Shown here: piece after piece, positions 26,604 through 34,708 of the stretch | Numbering within the stretch: position 1 is the stretch's first letter | Layout: the number at the start of each line of letters is the position of its first letter | Origin: Chitinophagaceae bacterium UBA4407 | GTDB lineage: Bacteria > Bacteroidota > Bacteroidia > Chitinophagales > Chitinophagaceae | DNA: 42,154 nt | Direction: 5' to 3' | Assembly: GCA_002390845.1 (NCBI GenBank) | Contig: DGQT01000114.1 | Span: forward strand, 1 to 42,154 | Program-made: the position numbers and the translations under genes | The notes under the pieces: generated by a model | The model's input: only the letters and a program-made list of their open reading frames with translations | Database searches by the model: none | What the model was told of the DNA's origin: nothing

Positions 26604-26660
26604 TTGCCACGCTCGGTTCAACGTTCTGTTTTCATAGGAGCATTTAAGCGAAGTGTGGCA
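26604..26660 (+). repeat. Dispersed intergenic repeat, type C
   Basis: It starts TTGCCACGCTCGGTTC and ends GCGAAGTGTGGCA, so TGCCAC and GTGGCA form an inverted repeat at its ends. The left arm AGCCGGGC and a CATCGTCTC linker come before it at 26573-26603, as in the type A copy at 6676. Confidence 0.7.
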
Positions 26661-26707
26661 GCTTGTCCTTAATTTATTTCAGGATCGTACTGCTGTACAT
26701 TCTGTAA

Positions 26708-26818
26708 TTATTTTCGGCTTTGTGCAAATAGTTTTACAAAGGCGAAGTTTAAAAAAGTCGCATCATATACCCTTACAATATACAAGCCAGCCGGCATATT
26801 GATGCTTAAAGTATCAGA
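26708..26818 (-). pseudogene. Fragment of a T9SS C-terminal sorting domain
   Basis: On the minus strand about 36 codons read SDTLSINMPAGLYIVRVYDA, then end FVKLFAQSRK before a stop. The pattern AGLYIVRV followed by a basic-ending VKL strand is the final part of a T9SS type A sorting domain. There is no start codon; upstream the sequence enters a type A repeat and then a stop. It is therefore a truncated remnant of a secreted protein gene, cut at the repeat. Confidence 0.72.
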
Positions 26819-26820
26819 AC

Positions 26821-26890
26821 GTACAAGAGTGCGACGCAAGAATGATGATTACAGCGATGCAGCCGGGTAAAAAATACCTTTTTTAAATAT
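26821..26890 (-). repeat. Dispersed intergenic repeat, type A
   Basis: The core is at 26821-26839. On the minus strand the unit has an ACCCGGCTG arm and an ATCATCATTC linker. It borders the sorting-domain remnant. Confidence 0.78.
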
Positions 26891-26936
26891 TTATTTTAAA
26901 AACCATTTAAATATATTGGCTGGGAGTTATTCACAA

Positions 26937-26967
26937 TTTGTTCAAATGTTTTATTCCCCTATTTTTG
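26937..26967 (+). promoter_or_regulatory. Bacteroidota promoter of the PpiD-like gene
   Basis: TTTG (26937-26940), 19 bases, then TATTTTTG (26960-26967) is a textbook match to the TTTG/TAnnTTTG consensus. The ATG follows at 26998. Confidence 0.8.
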
Positions 26968-26997
26968 CCATCCTCTAAAAACTATATATAATATATT

Positions 26998-29100
26998 ATG
27001 TCAGTTATTCAAAGGATACGCGATAAAGCAGCGTGGTTTGTATTTGGTGCAATTGCCTTGTCATTAATAGCATTTATACTGCAGGATGCATTTATGCGAA
27101 ATAAAGGCGGTGGCCAATCAACATCTTCTACGCTTGGAGAAGTAAATGGTACAAAGATTAACCGGGAGGATTTCGAAAATAAGCTCACCTTTTACGAGCA
27201 GAGAAATGGTACATCCCGCGACCAGTTAATAGGTGGTGTTTGGGATTATATGGTTGATCAAACTGTTATGCAGCAGGCATATACATCTACCGGCTTACAG
27301 TTTACATCGAAAGAATTAAGCGAAGCTTTATTTGGCGAGATGCCTCCATCATGGTTGCAACAGGCATTTACCGATCCTGCAACTGGTGTGTACAATGTAA
27401 ATTCAGCCCGGGAGTTCTTCTCGCAACTAAAAAAGAACACAAGCGACCCAAGAATTACACAAATAACGCCATACCTCGACGAAACCATTCAGCAAACACT
27501 AAGGCAAAAATACCAGGCACTTATTACCGGAGCTGTGTATGTACCTAAATGGCTTGCCGAAAAAACAAATGCCGACAACAATTCAATGGCAAAAGCTTCT
27601 TATGTTTATATACCTTACAACTCAGTAAGCGATACTGCTGTAAAAGTTACCGATGAAGAAATTAATACCTATGTAAGTAAGCATTCTAAACAATTCGAGC
27701 AAAAAGAAGAAACCAGGCAAATTTCTTACGTAAATTTTGATGCTTCGCCAAGTTCAGCAGATTCTGCAGCAGTAGTTAACCAGTTAAGCCTTTTAAAAAA
27801 TGATTTTGCAACAACACAGGATGTAAAATTATTCCTCTCGAAAAACGGTACAGAATTACCATACTACGATAGCTATATCAGTAAATCAGAAATAAAGCAA
27901 AAGGTAAACGATTCTATTTTTGCTTTACCGGTTGGCGGTCTTTATGGCCCTTACCTGGATGGTGCAAACTATGTTGTATCCAGGTTGGTAGGCGAAAAGC
28001 AAATGCCCGATTCAGTAAAAGTTCGTCACATATTGGTTGCAACACATCAGCAACAACAGCAGGGAGGACCCCTTGTTAGAGTTCGTGATGATAGTTCTGC
28101 ATCTAAAAGATTAGATAGTGCTGTTGCAGAAATAAAAGCAGGTGCCAGTTTCGATTCTGTTTGTGCCAAATATTCAGATGACGGAAACAGGGACAAAGGT
28201 GGGGTTTACGATTACTTTACTACCGGCAAAATGGTAGAACCTTTTAATGATTTTGTTTTTGAGGGAGCAACAGGCGATAAAAAAATTGTTCAAACGTCTT
28301 ACGGGTATCATTATATCGAGATCCTTGGTCAAAAAGGTTCCCAACCGGCATATAAATTTGCGTACCTGGGCAAACCAATTGTTGCAAGCCAGGAAACAAT
28401 AAATGCCGCCAATACAGCTTCAACACAGTTTGCCGGGGCTAGTAAAGATAAAGCCCAGTTCGATGCTGCCGCAGCCAAGCTAAAAAAGGAACCAATGGTT
28501 TCTGCAGAAATAAAACAAAACGACTATACAATACCAACCATTGGCGATAACAGGCAAATGGTAAAATGGATCTTTGATAATAGTGTAGGTGATATTTCTG
28601 CTCCATTCCAGGTAAACGATAAATATATTGTTGCCATTATTACCGGCATCAATAAGGCTGGAACTATGGGTGCAGCATCTGCAAGGCCCACTGTAGAACC
28701 AATTTTAAGAAATGAAAAAAAGGCCCAACAAATTATTAATGCAAAAATAAAAGGAACTACACTGGATGAAATTGCCCGGGCAGCAGGTTCATCTGTACAG
28801 GTAGCAGACAGTATTTCTTTCCAGGCATTTCTGTTACCAAATGTAGGAAATGAACCAAAAATGATTGGTGCCGCATTTAACAAAGCCAACCAGGGAAAAG
28901 TAAGTATACCGCTGGCAGGAACAAATGGTGTATTTGTATTACGCGGCGAAAGTATTTTTGCTGGTTCCTCACTGGGCGGCAATGCAGAAACGATCCGTGC
29001 TTCGCTTGAAACACAGTTAAAATCCCAGGCAGGCTACCGTTCTTTAAATGCATTGCGCGAGGCAGCAGTTGTAAAAGATTACAGGTCAGATTTTTATTAA
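26998..29100 (+). CDS. Membrane-anchored peptidyl-prolyl isomerase, PpiD/SurA-like
   Basis: The 700-residue protein is a periplasmic foldase anchored by one N-terminal membrane helix (about 13-31, WFVFGAIALSLIAFIL). A SurA-type N-terminal domain follows (about 45-170). The parvulin domain begins near residue 340 (VKVRHILVATH) and shows the CAKYSDDGNRDKGGVYDYF and YGYHYIEIL motifs. The remaining C-terminal third resembles a second, diverged chaperone region. It likely assists folding of outer-membrane and secreted proteins. It is a single gene between a clear promoter and a strong terminator. Confidence 0.9.
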   Translation: MSVIQRIRDKAAWFVFGAIALSLIAFILQDAFMRNKGGGQSTSSTLGEVNGTKINREDFENKLTFYEQRNGTSRDQLIGGVWDYMVDQTVMQQAYTSTGLQFTSKELSEALFGEMPPSWLQQAFTDPATGVYNVNSAREFFSQLKKNTSDPRITQITPYLDETIQQTLRQKYQALITGAVYVPKWLAEKTNADNNSMAKASYVYIPYNSVSDTAVKVTDEEINTYVSKHSKQFEQKEETRQISYVNFDASPSSADSAAVVNQLSLLKNDFATTQDVKLFLSKNGTELPYYDSYISKSEIKQKVNDSIFALPVGGLYGPYLDGANYVVSRLVGEKQMPDSVKVRHILVATHQQQQQGGPLVRVRDDSSASKRLDSAVAEIKAGASFDSVCAKYSDDGNRDKGGVYDYFTTGKMVEPFNDFVFEGATGDKKIVQTSYGYHYIEILGQKGSQPAYKFAYLGKPIVASQETINAANTASTQFAGASKDKAQFDAAAAKLKKEPMVSAEIKQNDYTIPTIGDNRQMVKWIFDNSVGDISAPFQVNDKYIVAIITGINKAGTMGAASARPTVEPILRNEKKAQQIINAKIKGTTLDEIARAAGSSVQVADSISFQAFLLPNVGNEPKMIGAAFNKANQGKVSIPLAGTNGVFVLRGESIFAGSSLGGNAETIRASLETQLKSQAGYRSLNALREAAVVKDYRSDFY

Positions 29101-29116
29101 AATAATTGAAACTGTA

Positions 29117-29148
29117 AAAAAGGCACCGTTCTGCAACGGTGCCTTTTT
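29117..29148 (+). terminator. Rho-independent terminator of the PpiD-like gene
   Basis: A perfect 14-base stem (AAAAAGGCACCGTT against AACGGTGCCTTTTT) with the loop CTGC, 16 bases after the stop codon. Confidence 0.95.
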
Positions 29149-29224
29149 GTTTCGTTATACGAAAAAAGCTGTAGGCAAAATGGTACAAAAAACATTCACT
29201 AAAATCAAATGTACAATTCTTGTT

Positions 29225-29232
29225 TAGCTTTG
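29225..29232 (+). promoter_or_regulatory. Bacteroidota -7 element that decides the DUF2480 start
   Basis: TAGCTTTG matches TAnnTTTG 15 bases before the ATG at 29247. It rules out the in-frame TTG at 29220, which would lie upstream of the transcription start. Confidence 0.6.
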
Positions 29233-29246
29233 TACAAACAGTTTTT

Positions 29247-29753
29247 ATGGAGCATACGATTGTGAATAAGGTGGCAGAAAGTGGAATCATAACACTCAAT
29301 CTCGAGGACTTTTATCCTAAAGGAGAAATTGTTCTTTTCGACCTTAAAGAATTCTTGTTCATGGGCCTTATTTTAAAAGAAAAAGATTACCGTTCTGCAT
29401 TGCAAAATATGGACTGGCAGCAATACAACGATAAATATGTAGCGATCACTTGTACTGCCGATGCAATAATTCCAACCTGGGCATATATGCTTGCCGCAAG
29501 CAACCTGCAACCAATTGCAAAAGCGGTTTTTTTTGGCAACGAAAAAATGCTCATCGCAAATGTAATTCTTGAGAATATAAGTAATATTAACCCCGAAGAT
29601 TTTACAGACAAACGTGTGGTGGTGAAAGGTTGCGGCGATTTACAAATACCCGAAAATGCTTATGTGGCAATTACTTTAAAACTCAGGCCTTTCGCTAAAA
29701 GCATTATGTATGGCGAGCCATGTAGTACCGTACCTGTTTATAAGAAGAAATAA
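29247..29753 (+). CDS. DUF2480 family protein
   Basis: The 168-residue cytoplasmic protein belongs to DUF2480, a family that I know only from Bacteroidota and whose function is not known to me. Segments such as DKYVAITCTADAIIPTWAYM and VVVKGCGDLQIPENAYV are typical. No signal peptide or membrane helix is seen. I chose ATG 29247 because a good promoter element lies directly before it. It is a single gene; a type B repeat follows. Confidence 0.85.
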   Translation: MEHTIVNKVAESGIITLNLEDFYPKGEIVLFDLKEFLFMGLILKEKDYRSALQNMDWQQYNDKYVAITCTADAIIPTWAYMLAASNLQPIAKAVFFGNEKMLIANVILENISNINPEDFTDKRVVVKGCGDLQIPENAYVAITLKLRPFAKSIMYGEPCSTVPVYKKK

Positions 29754-29767
29754 TTTTTGTACCGGTC

Positions 29768-29810
29768 TTTTGAACAAATGGCATCGCCGGTTGTGTCACT
29801 CACTTGTACG
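29768..29810 (+). repeat. Dispersed intergenic repeat, type B
   Basis: The linker GGCATCGCCG is followed by the core TTGTGTCACTCACTTGTAC (29791-29809). It lies after the DUF2480 gene. Confidence 0.8.
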
Positions 29811-29922
29811 TTTATCTTTTATCTCATCATTATCTGCAAGGTTAAAATCAAACGAGACCAACAAAATTTTCAGGAATTCGGAGAAAAAAATCAATATTTT
29901 AAAGAAAGCGAGAGGACTAAAA

Positions 29923-30291
29923 TTACCTAGGGCTGCTACCCGTAAATTGTTTTATTAAATGCTCAAGTTCGTTTATACCAAAGGGTTTTTTAAGAAAGCA
30001 ATCGGCCTGGGCATCTTTGCTTAGTTTTTCAATATTACTGTTACCACTGAAGAAAATTACAGGAATATTTTTAGTTGCATCTGTGCTCTTAATAATTTGT
30101 ATGGCCGCTACACCGCCAGCTTCAGGAATTTTATTATCCATCAGTATTACCTGTGGGTTGCATTTGTGTATCTTTTCTATTACATCTACGCACGAAGTTT
30201 CTGTAAATACTTTATAGCCTTTTTCTTTTAAAATAAAAGAACAGATTTCCAGGATAGTGGTATTATCATCAAAAATCATAACGGTGATCAT
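29923..30291 (-). CDS. Single-domain response regulator (CheY-like)
   Basis: The 122-residue protein is a receiver domain alone. The acidic pair D8/D9, the phosphoacceptor D52 (VILMDNKIPE), S82 and the conserved K102 (LKKPFG) are all present. It has no output domain, so it acts through protein contacts or as a phosphate shuttle. No histidine kinase is nearby. The start could be the first Met or Met5. Confidence 0.92.
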   Translation of the reverse strand: MITVMIFDDNTTILEICSFILKEKGYKVFTETSCVDVIEKIHKCNPQVILMDNKIPEAGGVAAIQIIKSTDATKNIPVIFFSGNSNIEKLSKDAQADCFLKKPFGINELEHLIKQFTGSSPR

Positions 30292-30421
30292 GCCTTTCTT
30301 TCTTTTGGATCGTTTTGATAAGCGACGGTATTTTAAGATTTAACAACCAAAGTGCTTGAAACAAATATACAAGTGTTTAGCAATTGTGAAGGCTGCCGCA
30401 TCTCATGTTCAATAATGTTTT

Positions 30422-30500
30422 GCAGTATAAGTGTGCGACGCAACAAAAGCCTCACAGAGAACTAATTGTTCGGCTCATAAAGATCTTCCGGTGTTAAACC
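30422..30500 (-). repeat. Dispersed intergenic repeat, type A
   Basis: The core is at 30425-30443 and the minus-strand unit has GAGCCGAAC and a GTGAGGCTTTTG linker. Its left arm runs into the end of the corA gene, so the last residues of CorA may be encoded by repeat sequence. Confidence 0.75.
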
Positions 30501-31587
30501 AGCCACGCCGTTTAAATATAAATATCATGAGTATTGGAATCACTATCATAAGCGCCAGCGCAATATAAAAACCAGCTTTTTGGTGTGTAAGCGGAATAAT
30601 TTCGAAGTTCATTCCAAACACACCACCAATTACGGTGGCGGGTGCCATCAGGCAGGTAACGATAGTCATAACTTTCATAACCTCGTTTAGCTTCAGGTTT
30701 ACTTTGTTCATGTAAAGATCCTGAAGCGTCATGATCATATCGCGGTAATTTTCTACCAGGTCGTTGGCCTGAACAATATGATCGTACACATCTTTAAAAT
30801 ACTTAATGGTACGCTCTTCCAGTAATTCATTATCGCTACGTAAAAAGCCATTCACCATATCACGAACCGGAGCCATATTTCTTTTAAGTACGATCAGTTC
30901 TTTTCTTAAACTATTAATGCGTGCCAGGGATCGTGTATTACCAAAACGGATGATTTCTTCTTCAAGCAGCTCGATTTTCTCACCGATTTTCTCAAGAACG
31001 GTGTAATAGTTGTCAACAATCAGGTCGATCATTGAATAACATAAATAATCTGCATTGCTTTGGCGCAGGCGGGTACCGGCAATGCGCAGCTTGTCACGTA
31101 TCGGGTTAAAAACATCCTTTTTATCATCCTCCTGAAAACTAAGCACAAATTTTTTACCAAGCACAATACTGATTTGCTCTGTTTCAACGGTCATAGTGGT
31201 TTCGTTAAAATAGAGCATATTTAAAATACAGAATAAAATATGGTCCATTTCGTCCATCTTGGGCCGCTGGCCTATACTCAGAATATCTTCTATCAGCAAA
31301 TAATGTATGCCGTAATGATTGCACACTGCCTCTACTTCAGCCTTTCTGATACCGTCAATATTTATCCAACTAACATTGTTATTGTCTTTATAAGAAAAGC
31401 ATTGCTCAATCGTTGTAAGGCTCGATTCGTTTAAAGTAGTAGCATTGTAATCGTACACATAAATTATAATGTCTTTCGCTTCCTCTCTTGTGGGAATTAC
31501 TGTTGGATTTATCCTGAAGATTTCCTGGGTACGTTTTGTATTAAAAAAAGGAAAAATGATTTTAAGATATTTTGCAGGCGTTGTCAT
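30475..31587 (-). CDS. corA: Magnesium and cobalt transporter CorA
   Basis: CorA forms a pentameric inner-membrane channel for Mg2+ and related cations. The selectivity motif GMN is at 325-327, followed by two membrane helices and a basic tail (FKRRGWF). The 370-residue length fits. The large N-terminal domain is cytoplasmic with long helices (about 180-300). Repeat copies flank the gene on both sides, at 30422 and 31676. Confidence 0.94.
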   Translation of the reverse strand: MTTPAKYLKIIFPFFNTKRTQEIFRINPTVIPTREEAKDIIIYVYDYNATTLNESSLTTIEQCFSYKDNNNVSWINIDGIRKAEVEAVCNHYGIHYLLIEDILSIGQRPKMDEMDHILFCILNMLYFNETTMTVETEQISIVLGKKFVLSFQEDDKKDVFNPIRDKLRIAGTRLRQSNADYLCYSMIDLIVDNYYTVLEKIGEKIELLEEEIIRFGNTRSLARINSLRKELIVLKRNMAPVRDMVNGFLRSDNELLEERTIKYFKDVYDHIVQANDLVENYRDMIMTLQDLYMNKVNLKLNEVMKVMTIVTCLMAPATVIGGVFGMNFEIIPLTHQKAGFYIALALMIVIPILMIFIFKRRGWFNTGRSL

Positions 31588-31675
31588 ACTGTAAATGTAC
31601 AGCAGGTTAAAACAAAATAAATGAACATCCTTTTAAACACGAATACCTGAAAGAGATTAAAATAAAAGACAATAT

Positions 31676-31765
31676 TTTTTGAGCCCGGCAAAGGAATTTT
31701 TATGAGGCTTTTGTTGCGTCGCACACTGCAACTACAACAATTCTATTGAACTGTTCCGGTGCGGC
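31676..31765 (+). repeat. Dispersed intergenic repeat, type A, near-consensus unit
   Basis: The best complete example: T-run, GAGCCCGGC, ATGAGGCTTTTG linker, core TTGCGTCGCACAC (31714-31726) and right arm TCTATTGAACTGTTCCGG. It lies between corA and the M16 peptidase gene. Confidence 0.85.
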
Positions 31766-31790
31766 TACCTGCTACGTTTTGAATCGGAAG

Positions 31791-31829
31791 TTATTAAAAG
31801 TGGCTATTGCAAAACAAAACAGCCACTTT
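31791..31829 (-). terminator. Rho-independent terminator of the M16 peptidase gene
   Basis: On the minus strand AAAGTGGCT and AGCCACTTT form a perfect 9-base stem followed by TTAATAACTT. It begins about 17 bases after the stop codon. Confidence 0.8.
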
Positions 31830-31846
31830 AATATTAAAGGCCTTTA

Positions 31847-33085
31847 TTAGTTCTTGCTCAAATAATACAAGGTATTGCTGTTGTTTTCATCGAAAATCTG
31901 TTTGCTGTAATGTAAAATTTCCTCAGCAGTGATACCGGCATATTTCCCCATTTCTTCGTTCATTAAATTCGCATTGCCTAACAGCTCATAATTAGCCAGG
32001 CTGCCGGCACGGCTCATAATGGTCATGTCTTCGAAAGTAATAATGCTTTCTGTTTTGTTCTTCACTTTCTGTAATTCACTTTCAGCAACGGTACTGCTTT
32101 TTATTTTGCTTAATTCTTCTTCCACAGCAGCTTCTGCCTCAGCGGCCTTAATGCCTTTTACCAGTTTACCTTCAATGCTAATAAGCCCTGCATCTATACT
32201 GCCAAACTGGTAACAGTCTATACTGCTGAACAACTGTTTTTCTTTTACCAAACCCTGGTACAACCGCGATGATGCGCCACCACCGAGGATTTCAGTTATC
32301 AGTTCTGCTGCATAATAGCCAGTGTCTAAACGGGCAGGCATATGCCATGTTTTATAAAAAGCATCAAGTGGTACATCAGCGGTAATCTCCATTCTTCTCG
32401 CTGCAGTCTGGGTTGGTTCCTGTGGCAATTGCCTTGTATATTTTTCACCCATTGGGATGTCGCCAAACCATTTACCGGCAAGTTTTTTTACCGCTTCTGT
32501 TTTTATATTTCCTGCTACTACAAGTATGGCATTGTTGGGGCGGTAATGTTTAAAGAAAAAATGTTTTACATCATCAAGCTCAACATTCTCTACATGGCTT
32601 AGTTCTTTGCCAATCGTCATCCAGCGGTAGGGGTGCACTGTATAAGCAAGCTGCCGCATTTTATGCCAAACATCTCCGTATGGCTGGTTAATGTAATGCT
32701 CCTTAAACTCTTCGCATACAACCTTGCGTTGTACCTCTAAACTTTTTTTACTAAAGGCAAGGCTAAGCATACGGTCACTCTCCAGCCAGAAAGCTGTTTC
32801 TATATTTTGTGCCGGCAACTGGCAGTAATAATTGGTAAGGTCGTTTGTGGTATAAGCATTATTCTCACCCCCGGCACGTTGCAGGGGTTCATCGTAATCA
32901 GGAATATGAATGCTGCCACCAAACATCAGGTGTTCAAACAAATGGGCGAAGCCGGTTTTATTGGGGTCCTCATCCCTTGCCCCAACATCATACATTACAT
33001 TAACAACAGCCATTGGTGTAGAAGTATCTTCATGCACCAATACACGCAAACCATTATCAAGAACAAACCTGTTATATTGAATCAT
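31847..33085 (-). CDS. M16-family zinc metallopeptidase
   Basis: The 412-residue protein is a pitrilysin/processing-peptidase type enzyme. The inverted zinc motif HxxEH is H48-L-F-E51-H52 (GFAHLFEHLMF), and the third ligand is a Glu in the VVCEEFKEHY segment (about 124-131). There is no signal peptide, so it is probably cytoplasmic. Bacteroidota often have a catalytic M16 gene next to an inactive partner; no partner gene is adjacent here, which may mean that it acts as a homodimer. Repeats lie on both sides. Confidence 0.92.
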   Translation of the reverse strand: MIQYNRFVLDNGLRVLVHEDTSTPMAVVNVMYDVGARDEDPNKTGFAHLFEHLMFGGSIHIPDYDEPLQRAGGENNAYTTNDLTNYYCQLPAQNIETAFWLESDRMLSLAFSKKSLEVQRKVVCEEFKEHYINQPYGDVWHKMRQLAYTVHPYRWMTIGKELSHVENVELDDVKHFFFKHYRPNNAILVVAGNIKTEAVKKLAGKWFGDIPMGEKYTRQLPQEPTQTAARRMEITADVPLDAFYKTWHMPARLDTGYYAAELITEILGGGASSRLYQGLVKEKQLFSSIDCYQFGSIDAGLISIEGKLVKGIKAAEAEAAVEEELSKIKSSTVAESELQKVKNKTESIITFEDMTIMSRAGSLANYELLGNANLMNEEMGKYAGITAEEILHYSKQIFDENNSNTLYYLSKN

Positions 33086-33149
33086 AATTTTATAGAGTGG
33101 TTTTCATTTTAATTAAAAAGAAAAAAGCGTTTTTAAAGCTGATTGACCT

Positions 33150-33240
33150 GTTGCTGAAAAATGCTTTGCTGTACAAGAGTGCGACGCAACTAAGGCATCA
33201 TAGAATATCTGTAGCCGGGAACAAAAAAAATATTCCTTCC
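33150..33240 (-). repeat. Dispersed intergenic repeat, type A
   Basis: The core is at 33171-33189 and the minus-strand unit has TTCCCGGC and a TATGATGCCTTAG linker next to a T-run. It lies between the M16 and endonuclease genes. Confidence 0.8.
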
Positions 33241-33260
33241 CCAATAAAGTTAAATGTAAC

Positions 33261-34643
33261 TCACCTGCTGATAACCAGTTTTTGTACAAACTGTTCACCA
33301 TTCACAAATACTTTTATAAAGTAGGCCCCGTTTTTTAAATGGTTTACGGGAATGGTTACCGGACCGCTGCCGGTTTTAAATTGCTGACTTATTACCTGTT
33401 TACCTGCAAGATCGAAGATGGTTAATTGTGCCGGATACACATTTGTTTCTTTCAACTGTACCGTTATAAAATTTGCTGCAGGATTCGGTGATACCGTAAA
33501 TAGCCGGTTCAACGGAACATGCACACTAAAAATTTCGCTGTAAGTGTAAGAGCCATCATTGTCTATCTTTTTAAGGCGGTAGTAAATCCTGCGCCCTGTT
33601 TGATTTGAAACATCATCGTTTAATGAGTATTGAAGCGACCCTGCTGCATTAATTTGCCCAATAGTGGTGAAGCTTGTTCCATTAAAACCTTTCTCAACTT
33701 CGTATTTTTTTAGGTTGATCTCTGTTCCGGTTTTCCAGTTTAAAGCAATGGTATTACCCGAAAGTTTACCCGTAAAATAAATAATGTTTACAGGCAATGT
33801 ACCCAGTCCCGGACAAGAGCCGTTCCATACAAGATTTACATATTCAGGATGATCTATAAATGGGTTTCGGTTGTGCTGGTAAGTATATGCTGCATTATTT
33901 CTGTCTATTTCCTTTTGGCTTACAGGGTCCTGTATATTCCAGGCCAGCAGCATATTTAAGTAAATAATATTTACAGAAGGAAAAGTATCGTGCGAAAAGG
34001 CATCTGTATTACTGCTCCATCCCGGAATATTGGTCTGGTAGCGGGTTACAAAATAGAAAAAGGCACGCGCAACATCTCCTTTGTATGTATCAATAGGTTC
34101 AAACACCGGGCCTGAGATCCCGGCCACGGCAGAAGAGCCTACCTTACTCCCGTTTTTACTGGTCCAGTCAGACTTTGAAACTTCGCCATATAAGTAGTTG
34201 GCGCGTTTATTATTAACGTAACCATCTGTTGGCATAATGTGTAAATAATCACTGCCTGGTATAACCTCGCTGTTAAACCAGCTTTGTGGTACGGTGTGTT
34301 CGCGGTTATAGCAATCGCCTTCACTGTTATAATTGCCGCATTGATCTGATGAAGGATCGTAATTGTAAGGATCGGTGCCCGAAGGATTGTCAGAATAAAT
34401 ATCCCAGATAACAGACTCGCCGCCTGAACCTACTTCGCGGTGTTTTACATCACTCTTTGCATATTGAGCATAAAGATTATCGTAAGGTTTTGCAATATAA
34501 CCTGTTGAAATAATTTTTTTAAGTGTAGATTTTAAAGAAGCACAACTTTTGCCTGCTGCGGCATCGTAATAGCCTGCTGGTATCTGGGCAAAAGAATTAA
34601 AAGAACAAATTAAAAGAACAAATAAATACAGAAATTTATTCAT
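33261..34643 (-). CDS. Secreted endonuclease I with T9SS sorting domain
   Basis: The 460-residue protein is an extracellular nuclease of the endonuclease I family. It has a signal peptide (1-19, ending SFAQ), the nuclease core with the catalytic His H116 (NREHTVPQSWF) and the metal-site region HIMPTDGYVNNKRANY (about 135-150), a fibronectin-like domain (about 290-380) and a T9SS type A sorting domain (about 385-460, FTVSPNPAANFITVQL). It is likely attached to the cell surface or released to degrade environmental DNA. It is a single gene with its own promoter. Confidence 0.92.
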   Translation of the reverse strand: MNKFLYLFVLLICSFNSFAQIPAGYYDAAAGKSCASLKSTLKKIISTGYIAKPYDNLYAQYAKSDVKHREVGSGGESVIWDIYSDNPSGTDPYNYDPSSDQCGNYNSEGDCYNREHTVPQSWFNSEVIPGSDYLHIMPTDGYVNNKRANYLYGEVSKSDWTSKNGSKVGSSAVAGISGPVFEPIDTYKGDVARAFFYFVTRYQTNIPGWSSNTDAFSHDTFPSVNIIYLNMLLAWNIQDPVSQKEIDRNNAAYTYQHNRNPFIDHPEYVNLVWNGSCPGLGTLPVNIIYFTGKLSGNTIALNWKTGTEINLKKYEVEKGFNGTSFTTIGQINAAGSLQYSLNDDVSNQTGRRIYYRLKKIDNDGSYTYSEIFSVHVPLNRLFTVSPNPAANFITVQLKETNVYPAQLTIFDLAGKQVISQQFKTGSGPVTIPVNHLKNGAYFIKVFVNGEQFVQKLVISR

Positions 34644-34661
34644 CAGAAAAATTTAGGCAGC

Positions 34662-34669
34662 AAAAATAA
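34662..34669 (-). promoter_or_regulatory. Bacteroidota -7 element of the endonuclease gene
   Basis: On the minus strand TATTTTTG matches TAnnTTTG 18 bases before the ATG. CTTTA lies about 17-20 bases upstream as a possible -33 element. Confidence 0.55.
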
Positions 34670-34708
34670 GTGATTGCCGTTCCGTAAAGATTAGGTAAGG
34701 CTTAAACT

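Larger units (their letters stand above)
26106..26997. other. 892-base gene-poor stretch with decayed gene ends and repeats
   Basis: From the left it holds a dyad near nadA (26169-26187), an AT-rich stretch with no gene that I can support, a minus-strand terminator (26434-26467), a 40-codon gene end (26458-26580), a type C repeat (26568-26660), a T9SS sorting-domain remnant (26708-26818), a type A repeat (26821-26890) and the ppiD promoter (26937-26967). It looks like the remains of at least one lost gene. Confidence 0.65.

Noticed and set aside
29220..29246. A TTG start for the DUF2480 protein
   Set aside because: A TAnnTTTG element overlaps the extension, so the ATG at 29247 is more likely.
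29710..29958. An 82-codon frame after the DUF2480 gene
   Set aside because: It overlaps the end of a real gene in another frame and then runs through a repeat; its composition is not protein-like.
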